Shown piece after piece: positions 58,896-64,000 of a stretch of 64,000 nt of DNA. Positions within the stretch are counted from its first letter, which is position 1, and every line of letters starts with the position of its first letter. The notes under the pieces were generated by a model. The model did not search any database and was not told the DNA's origin. It was given only the letters and a program-made list of their open reading frames with translations. Made by a program: the position numbers and the translations under genes. The DNA comes from Sphingomonas sp. RIT328 (GTDB lineage: Bacteria; Pseudomonadota; Alphaproteobacteria; Sphingomonadales; Sphingomonadaceae): positions 248,001 through 312,000 of the forward strand of contig NZ_JFYV01000012.1 in NCBI RefSeq assembly GCF_000632225.1. Reading direction: 5' to 3'.

Positions 58896-58951
58896 CCGTT
58901 CGCGTTTATGCGCTTTGTGCTGACCGACACTCACGATAAGACGCGCCCCGT

Positions 58952-61738
58952 ATGACCGACGCCCCAACAACCGCGCCAGACTGGCGCGACACCGTCTTCC
59001 TGCCGAAGACCGACTTCCCGATGAAGGCGGGCCTCGCCGCCAAGGAGCCGGCGATCCTCGAACGCTGGGCGCGGATCGGCGTCTACGACCGGCTGCGCGA
59101 GCAGCGCGCCGGGCGCGAGCGGTTCATCCTCCACGACGGCCCGCCCTATGCCAATGGCGACATCCATATGGGCCATGCGATGAACAAGGTGCTGAAGGAC
59201 ATCATCGTCCGCAGCCAGTCGCTGATGGGCAAGGATGCGCCCTACGTCCCCGGCTGGGACTGCCACGGCCTGCCGATCGAATGGAAGGTCGAGGAGGCGT
59301 ATCGCGCCAAGAAGCAGAACAAGGACGAGGTGCCGGTCGCGCAGTTCCGCGCCGAATGCCGCGCCTATGCCGACCGGTGGGTCGGCGTGCAGCGCGACCA
59401 GTTCGCCCGGCTCGGCGTGATGGGCGACTGGGCCGATCCCTATCTGACGATGAATTATGACGCCGAGGCGGCGATCGTCGGCGAATTGCTCAAATTCGCC
59501 GAGAGCGGCCAGCTCTATCGCGGCGCCAAGCCGGTGATGTGGTCGCCGGTCGAGAAGACCGCGCTCGCCGAGGCGGAGGTCGAATATGAGGACGTCGTCT
59601 CGACGCAGATCGACGTCGGCTTCGAGATCGCCTCCGCGCCGGAGGCCGAGCTGCTGGTCGGCGCGACCGCGGTGATCTGGACGACGACGCCGTGGACGAT
59701 CCCGGTCAACCAGGCGCTCGCCTATAATCCGGCGCTCGATTACGTGCTGTTCGAGAGCGGCGGGCGGCGCTTCCTCGTCGAGGAAAACCTGCTGCCGGCG
59801 TTCGGCAAGCGCACCGGCCTTACGGTCGACAGCGTCGTCGCGCTGGTCAAGGGCAGCGCGCTGGAGGGCGCGACCGCACGGCATCCGATGCACGCGCGCG
59901 GCGGCTTCTTCGCGCGGCCGCGGCCGTTCCTCAGCGGCGACTTCGTCACCAGCGACGCGGGCACCGGCCTCGTCCATATGGCGCCCGACCATGGCGAGGA
60001 CGATTTCCTGCTGTGCAAGGCGAACGGGCTCGAACCCGTGTTCGCGGTCGACGGCGCCGGCATGTACCGCGCCGACTGGCCGTGGCTGGGCGGGCAGGGC
60101 AGCGTCATCAACAAGAAGTTCGTCGGCAGCGACGGGCCGATCTGTTCGGACCTGCGCGAGGTCGGCGCGCTGCTCGCGGCGTCGGACGATTTCGCGCACA
60201 GCTATCCGCATTCGTGGCGGTCGAAGGCGAAGGTGATCTTCCGCGCGACGCCGCAATGGTTCATCCCGATGGACCGGCCGGTCCTCAACGGCGGCGAGGG
60301 GGCAAGCAACGGCGCGACGCTGCGCGAGACCGCGCTCGACGCGATCGAACATACGCGCTGGGTGCCGGCGCGCTCGCAGAACCGCATCCGCTCGATGGTC
60401 GAGGGGCGGCCCGACTGGGTGATCAGCCGCCAGCGCGCCTGGGGCGTGCCGATCGCGCTCTACGTCGATCGCGCCACCGGCGACTATCTCAACGATCCCG
60501 CGGTCAACGCGCGCATCATCGCCGCCTTCCGCGACGGCGGGGCGGATGCGTGGTTCACCGCCGATCACCAGACGTTGCTCGGCGCGGATCATGACCTCGC
60601 CGATTACGAGCCGCAGAACGACATTCTCGACGTCTGGTTCGACAGCGGCTCGACGCACGTCTTTACCGTCGAGGCGCGCTATGGCGCGGACGTCCGCGCC
60701 AATCTGTACCTCGAAGGCAGCGACCAGCATCGCGGCTGGTTCCAGTCGTCGCTGCTCGAAAGCTGCGGCACGCGCGGCCGCGCGCCCTATGATGCGGTGC
60801 TGACCCACGGCTTCGCGCTCGACGGGCAGGGGCGCAAGATGTCGAAGAGCCTCGGCAATGTCGTCGATCCGCTCAAGGTGATCGGCGAGAGCGGCGCCGA
60901 CATCCTGCGCATGTGGGTCGCATCGACCGACTATTTCGACGACGTGCGGATCGGCAAGGAGGTCCTCGGCACCGCGTCCGACGCCTATCGCAAGCTGCGC
61001 AACACCTTCCGCTATCTGCTCGGCGCACTCGACGGATTCACCGAGGCGGAGCGGGTGCCGGTCGCGGCGATGCCGGAGCTGGAACGCTATGTGTTGACCC
61101 TGCTCGGCCAGCTCGACATGGACCTGCGCGAGGCGGCGGACGGTTATGAGTTCAACCGCTATCTGCGCCGGCTGACCGATTTCGCCAACGAAGATCTGTC
61201 GGCCTTCTTCTTCGATATCCGCAAGGATTCGCTCTATTGCGACGCCGCGGACGATCCCAAGCGGCGGGCGTATCGGACGGTGCTCGACACGCTGTTCCAC
61301 GCGCTCGTCCGCTATGCCGCGCCGATCCTCTGCTTCACCGCGGAAGAGGTGTGGCAGGCGCGCTTCCCGAGCGAGGACGGATCGGTCCATTTCCTCGAAT
61401 GGCCCGAGCTGCCGGCGCTGCCCGGCGATCAGCCGCTCGCCACCGACTGGGCCGACGTCCGCCGGCTGCGCGCGACCGTGACCGAGGCGATCGAGCCGCT
61501 GCGCCGTGCGAAGACGGTGCGCTCCAGCCTGGAGGCGGAGGTGACGGTGCCGGCGCTGCCGCTGTCCGCCGCCGCGCTCGCCGAGACGTTCATCGTCGCC
61601 GATGTCGCGCAGGGCGAGGACGTCACCGTGACGCGGACCGATTACCACAAATGCGGGCGCTGCTGGCGGCACCTGCCCGAGGTGACGGTGGACGGCGCCT
61701 TGTGCGACCGCTGCGCCGAGGTCGTCCAGCATGCGTAA
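58952..61738 (+). CDS. ileS: Isoleucyl-tRNA synthetase
   Basis: 928 residues. DGPPYANGDIHMGHAMNK carries the HIGH-type signature (as HMGH), GRKMSKSLGN the KMSKS loop, WTTTPWTIPVNQAL the editing domain, and CGRCWRHLPEV with CDRC the C-terminal zinc site. It charges tRNA-Ile and edits valine errors. It overlaps lspA by 8 bp. Confidence 0.98.
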   Translation: MTDAPTTAPDWRDTVFLPKTDFPMKAGLAAKEPAILERWARIGVYDRLREQRAGRERFILHDGPPYANGDIHMGHAMNKVLKDIIVRSQSLMGKDAPYVPGWDCHGLPIEWKVEEAYRAKKQNKDEVPVAQFRAECRAYADRWVGVQRDQFARLGVMGDWADPYLTMNYDAEAAIVGELLKFAESGQLYRGAKPVMWSPVEKTALAEAEVEYEDVVSTQIDVGFEIASAPEAELLVGATAVIWTTTPWTIPVNQALAYNPALDYVLFESGGRRFLVEENLLPAFGKRTGLTVDSVVALVKGSALEGATARHPMHARGGFFARPRPFLSGDFVTSDAGTGLVHMAPDHGEDDFLLCKANGLEPVFAVDGAGMYRADWPWLGGQGSVINKKFVGSDGPICSDLREVGALLAASDDFAHSYPHSWRSKAKVIFRATPQWFIPMDRPVLNGGEGASNGATLRETALDAIEHTRWVPARSQNRIRSMVEGRPDWVISRQRAWGVPIALYVDRATGDYLNDPAVNARIIAAFRDGGADAWFTADHQTLLGADHDLADYEPQNDILDVWFDSGSTHVFTVEARYGADVRANLYLEGSDQHRGWFQSSLLESCGTRGRAPYDAVLTHGFALDGQGRKMSKSLGNVVDPLKVIGESGADILRMWVASTDYFDDVRIGKEVLGTASDAYRKLRNTFRYLLGALDGFTEAERVPVAAMPELERYVLTLLGQLDMDLREAADGYEFNRYLRRLTDFANEDLSAFFFDIRKDSLYCDAADDPKRRAYRTVLDTLFHALVRYAAPILCFTAEEVWQARFPSEDGSVHFLEWPELPALPGDQPLATDWADVRRLRATVTEAIEPLRRAKTVRSSLEAEVTVPALPLSAAALAETFIVADVAQGEDVTVTRTDYHKCGRCWRHLPEVTVDGALCDRCAEVVQHA

Positions 61739-62240
61739 GCTGCCGATCGCAGGCCTTGCCACCGCCGCCGTGTTGTTCGTCGTCGACCAGCTGACCAAGG
61801 TGACGATCACCGACGTGTTGCAGCTCAACGAGCTGACCGCGGAGCGGACGGTGACGTCGTTCTTCAACCTGCGCTTCGTCGCCAATCACGGCATTTCGCT
61901 GGGGCTGCTCCATGCCGACAGCAACACGATGCGCTGGGGGCTGGTCGCGATGACCGGGGCGATCGCGCTGGCGGTGGCGATCTGGATGACGCGCGAGCCG
62001 CAGCGCGGCGATCAGATGGCGCTGGGCGCGGTGCTCGGCGGCGCGCTCGGCAATATCGTCGACCGGGTGCGGTTCGGCTATGTCGTCGACTTTGCCGACC
62101 TGCATTTCGGTGACTGGCGGCCGTTCCTCGTCTTCAACGTCGCCGATGCGGCGATCACCCTCGGCGTGCTGGTGCTGCTTGTCCGCGCGCTCCTGATGCG
62201 CGACAAGCGCGACATTCCCTCGGAGAATCCCCATGCGTAA
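61731..62240 (+). CDS. lspA: Signal peptidase II (prolipoprotein)
   Basis: 169 residues with four membrane helices. The catalytic aspartates are in NIVDRVRFGYVVDF and FNVADAAITLG. It removes lipoprotein signal peptides after lipidation. It overlaps ileS by 8 bp and the next gene by 8 bp, so all three are coupled. Confidence 0.96.
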   Translation: MRKLPIAGLATAAVLFVVDQLTKVTITDVLQLNELTAERTVTSFFNLRFVANHGISLGLLHADSNTMRWGLVAMTGAIALAVAIWMTREPQRGDQMALGAVLGGALGNIVDRVRFGYVVDFADLHFGDWRPFLVFNVADAAITLGVLVLLVRALLMRDKRDIPSENPHA

Positions 62241-62643
62241 GTCAGTTCCGATTCTCGCCGGCCTCGCCTGCGTCGTCCTCCTCTCGGGCTGCGGCAAGCG
62301 TGGCTATGACCGGGCGCGTCCCGACGAATTCGCCGTCGCCCGTCAGGCGCCGCTGGTGATCCCGCCCGATTATGCGCTGGTCCCGCCGCAGCCGGGCGCC
62401 GCCCGCCCGCAGGACAATGCCAACAGCGCCCAGACTCTCGACGCGCTGTTCGGCGGCAACACGCAGCGCAGCGCCGCCGAGAATGGCGTCGTCAACCAGG
62501 CCGGCGGCGACGTCGCCGATACCGGCATCCGCTCGTCGGTCGGCGATCCGGCGACCAACGTCGTCGACAAGGGCACGACGACGCGCGACATCGTCGCGGC
62601 GCCCGAGGGCGACGGTCAGGACGCCCGCGCGTCTGCGCAGTAA
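62233..62643 (+). CDS. DUF3035 / BamF-like lipoprotein
   Basis: 136 residues with a lipobox LLSGC after LAGLACVVL. The conserved RPDEF motif (RARPDEFAVARQAPLVIPPD) is the BamC/BamF-type signature seen in alphaproteobacterial beta-barrel assembly accessories. It probably associates with the BAM complex at the outer membrane. As a lipoprotein, it is a likely substrate of the LspA encoded just upstream. Confidence 0.8.
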   Translation: MRKSVPILAGLACVVLLSGCGKRGYDRARPDEFAVARQAPLVIPPDYALVPPQPGAARPQDNANSAQTLDALFGGNTQRSAAENGVVNQAGGDVADTGIRSSVGDPATNVVDKGTTTRDIVAAPEGDGQDARASAQ

Positions 62644-62727
62644 CGCCGCGGGCGGGATAACCGACTGAGCTTGGTGGTAGGTTGGCGTGCATTTCGGCGG
62701 GCACGAAGCCGCTGCCGATTTCTTATC

Positions 62728-62822
62728 CCCACCCCGGCGGAGGCCGGGGTCTAGGTGGGAAAGCAGTCGCGAGCTGTCACGGAGCTTGATCCAACCGAAC
62801 CCCGGCCTTCACCGGGGTGGGG
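62728..62822. repeat. Dispersed paired-hairpin repeat, family B, copy 3
   Basis: CCCCACCCCGGCGGAGGCCG then GGGT on the left and CCCCGGCCTTCACCGGGGTG then GGG on the right, facing hairpins with inverted ends (CCCCACCCC and GGGGTGGGG). The rest of the 62644-62961 gap holds no gene that I can support. Confidence 0.85.
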
Positions 62823-62961
62823 CTCAGGATAGCACAAAGGATTGTCGTGTCCGACGATCTGCGAAGATAGGGCCACATCGCAGCAGAGCGAAGCCGGACG
62901 CTCCGCGACCCTGGGCTCCTGCGTCCGCAGGAACCCCCGCCGGGTCTGACGAAGGCCCCCT

Positions 62962-64000
62962 CTACAAGGCTGCGCGGAACGCCGCCAGGCCGCGGTCGAG
63001 GTCGGCGATGAGGTCGTCCGCATCCTCCAGGCCGATCTGCAGGCGGACCAGCGGGCCGGCATAGTCGCGCGGTGCGGCGGTGCGGATGCGCGCCGGGTCG
63101 GCGGGGATGGCGAGGCTTTCGAACCCGCCCCAGCTGTAGCCGATGCCGAACAGCTCCAACGCGTCGATCAGCGCCGCGCGTGGCGCCTCGCCGCCGCCGT
63201 CGAGCACGAAGGAGAAGAGGCCGCTCGATCCCTTGAAGTCGCGCACCCATGTCGCGTGACCGGGGCAGGCGGGCAGCGCCGGATGGAGCACCTGCGCGAC
63301 CTCGGGCCGCGTTTCCAGCCAGCGCGCGACGGCCAGCGCGCTGCGCTGATGCTGGGCGAGCCGCACCGCCATCGTCCGCAGGCCGCGGCTGCCGAGCCAG
63401 CTGTCGTCGGGCGAGGCGACCTGGCCGAGCTGGAAGCTCATGTCGCGCAGCCGCGCGAAATGGCCGGGCGCGGCGGTGACCGAGCCGAGCATCGCATCGC
63501 TGTGGCCGACGACATATTTGGTCGCGGCGAGGATGGTGAGGTCGACGCCCTGTTCGATCGCGGGGAAGAACAGCGGCGTCGCCCAGGTGTTGTCGAGCAG
63601 GGTGACCAGCCCGTGGCGCTTGGCGACGGCGACGATCGCCGGCACGTCCTGCACCTCGAAGGTCAGGCTGCCCGGGCTTTCCATGAAGATCGCCCGGGTC
63701 GCCGGGCCGATCAGCGATTCGATCCCCGCGCCGATCAGCGGATCGTAGAAGCGCGTGGTGATGCCGAAGCGCTTGAGCAATTGCATCGCCTGCCCGCGGG
63801 TCGGGTCATAGGCGCTGTCGACCAGCAGCAGCTCGTCGCCGGGCGACAGCACCGACAGCAATGCCGCGGCGATCGCCGCCACGCCCGACGGATAGAGGAA
63901 GGTCGCCTCCGCACCGGGTTCGAGGCTGGTCAGCGCATCGGCGAGGCTCCACTGCGTCGGCGTGCCGCGGCGGCCGTAGTACAGGCGGTGATGCGTGTCG
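62962..64000 (-). CDS. metC: Cystathionine beta-lyase-type PLP enzyme (Cys/Met metabolism family), partial
   Basis: Open to the right edge of the window, so the N-terminus is missing. The visible part has YYGRRGTPTQWSLADALTSL, TLLDNTWATPLFFPA, the PLP lysine in AATKYVVGHSDAM, and a C-terminal RLQIGLEDADDLIADL. These fit the cystathionine beta/gamma-lyase family, and the WSLADALTSLE and GHSDAM contexts fit MetC of alphaproteobacteria. It would cleave cystathionine to homocysteine, pyruvate and ammonia. A closely related lyase is possible. Confidence 0.85.
   Translation of the reverse strand, partial: DTHHRLYYGRRGTPTQWSLADALTSLEPGAEATFLYPSGVAAIAAALLSVLSPGDELLLVDSAYDPTRGQAMQLLKRFGITTRFYDPLIGAGIESLIGPATRAIFMESPGSLTFEVQDVPAIVAVAKRHGLVTLLDNTWATPLFFPAIEQGVDLTILAATKYVVGHSDAMLGSVTAAPGHFARLRDMSFQLGQVASPDDSWLGSRGLRTMAVRLAQHQRSALAVARWLETRPEVAQVLHPALPACPGHATWVRDFKGSSGLFSFVLDGGGEAPRAALIDALELFGIGYSWGGFESLAIPADPARIRTAAPRDYAGPLVRLQIGLEDADDLIADLDRGLAAFRAAL

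Noticed and set aside
58931..61885. 984-codon antisense frame across ileS
   Set aside because: ileS on the plus strand has all synthetase motifs. The antisense product is low-complexity Arg/His/Ala with no family features.

Overview
The window looks like a chromosomal segment from a sphingomonad-type alphaproteobacterium (Sphingomonas or a close relative). This is inferred from high GC content with strong G/C third-position codon use, the alphaproteobacterial BamF-like (DUF3035) lipoprotein, an NDUFAF5-like methyltransferase beside comF, a large TonB-dependent receptor, and many dispersed palindromic intergenic elements. Nearly everything is dense housekeeping sequence. No prophage, insertion sequence, CRISPR array or integrase is visible.

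Layout. 1-3.0 kb: a TPR-containing hybrid sensor kinase with a degenerate receiver, followed by a single-domain response regulator. 3.0-5.1 kb: a FadR-type GntR regulator and mannonate dehydratase (uxuA), with an operator-like site between them. 5.1-8.4 kb: NDUFAF5-like methyltransferase, comF, grxC, a nitrilase-family hydrolase, a DUF1178 protein and tRNA-Arg(CCT). 8.5-9.4 kb: small proteins (SWIB domain, DUF2945). 9.5-11.2 kb: a tightly overlapping pterin operon, folE-SDR-folB. 11.2-18.1 kb: branched-chain amino-acid genes on the minus strand. leuA is preceded by a leucine-rich leader peptide, and ilvB-ilvN-ilvC lie downstream of miaA. A BLUF photoreceptor and a YceI protein sit between leuA and ilvC. 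19-23 kb: serB, two SPOR-domain proteins and a ParA-like ATPase.

23-32.5 kb: pyrB with a catalytically dead dihydroorotase partner, then an AT-richer single-gene island (25.4-27.3 kb) coding for an OLD-like ATPase-TOPRIM protein, then ruvX, a DUF3089 hydrolase and gatCAB. The island separates pyrB from ruvX and is the only clearly foreign DNA in the window. 33-39.4 kb: a cyclophilin, tRNA-Leu(TAG), trigger factor with an unusual basic tail, a polyprenol-type glycosyltransferase, clpP and clpX. 39.8-48.8 kb: CPBP-like membrane protein, 2OG-Fe(II) oxygenase, manganese catalase, ChaA-type antiporter, M1 aminopeptidase, lon with a heat-shock-like promoter, HU and tRNA-Val(CAC). 48.9-54.3 kb: a small membrane protein, then a lipoprotein and TonB receptor pair preceded by a possible Pho box. 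54.3-64 kb: an HscC-like Hsp70 with a J-like partner lacking HPD, a prolyl-hydroxylase-type oxygenase, ribF-ileS-lspA-bamF, and a cystathionine beta-lyase-type gene running off the right edge.

The most notable observations are the leuA leader peptide (MDRTTLLLRLIRP) overlapping a hairpin, the solitary ATPase-TOPRIM island, at least two families of paired-hairpin intergenic repeats (one inside the ilv operon), the trigger-factor tail, and the HscC/J-like pair. All function calls come from reading motifs and context; no database search was run.
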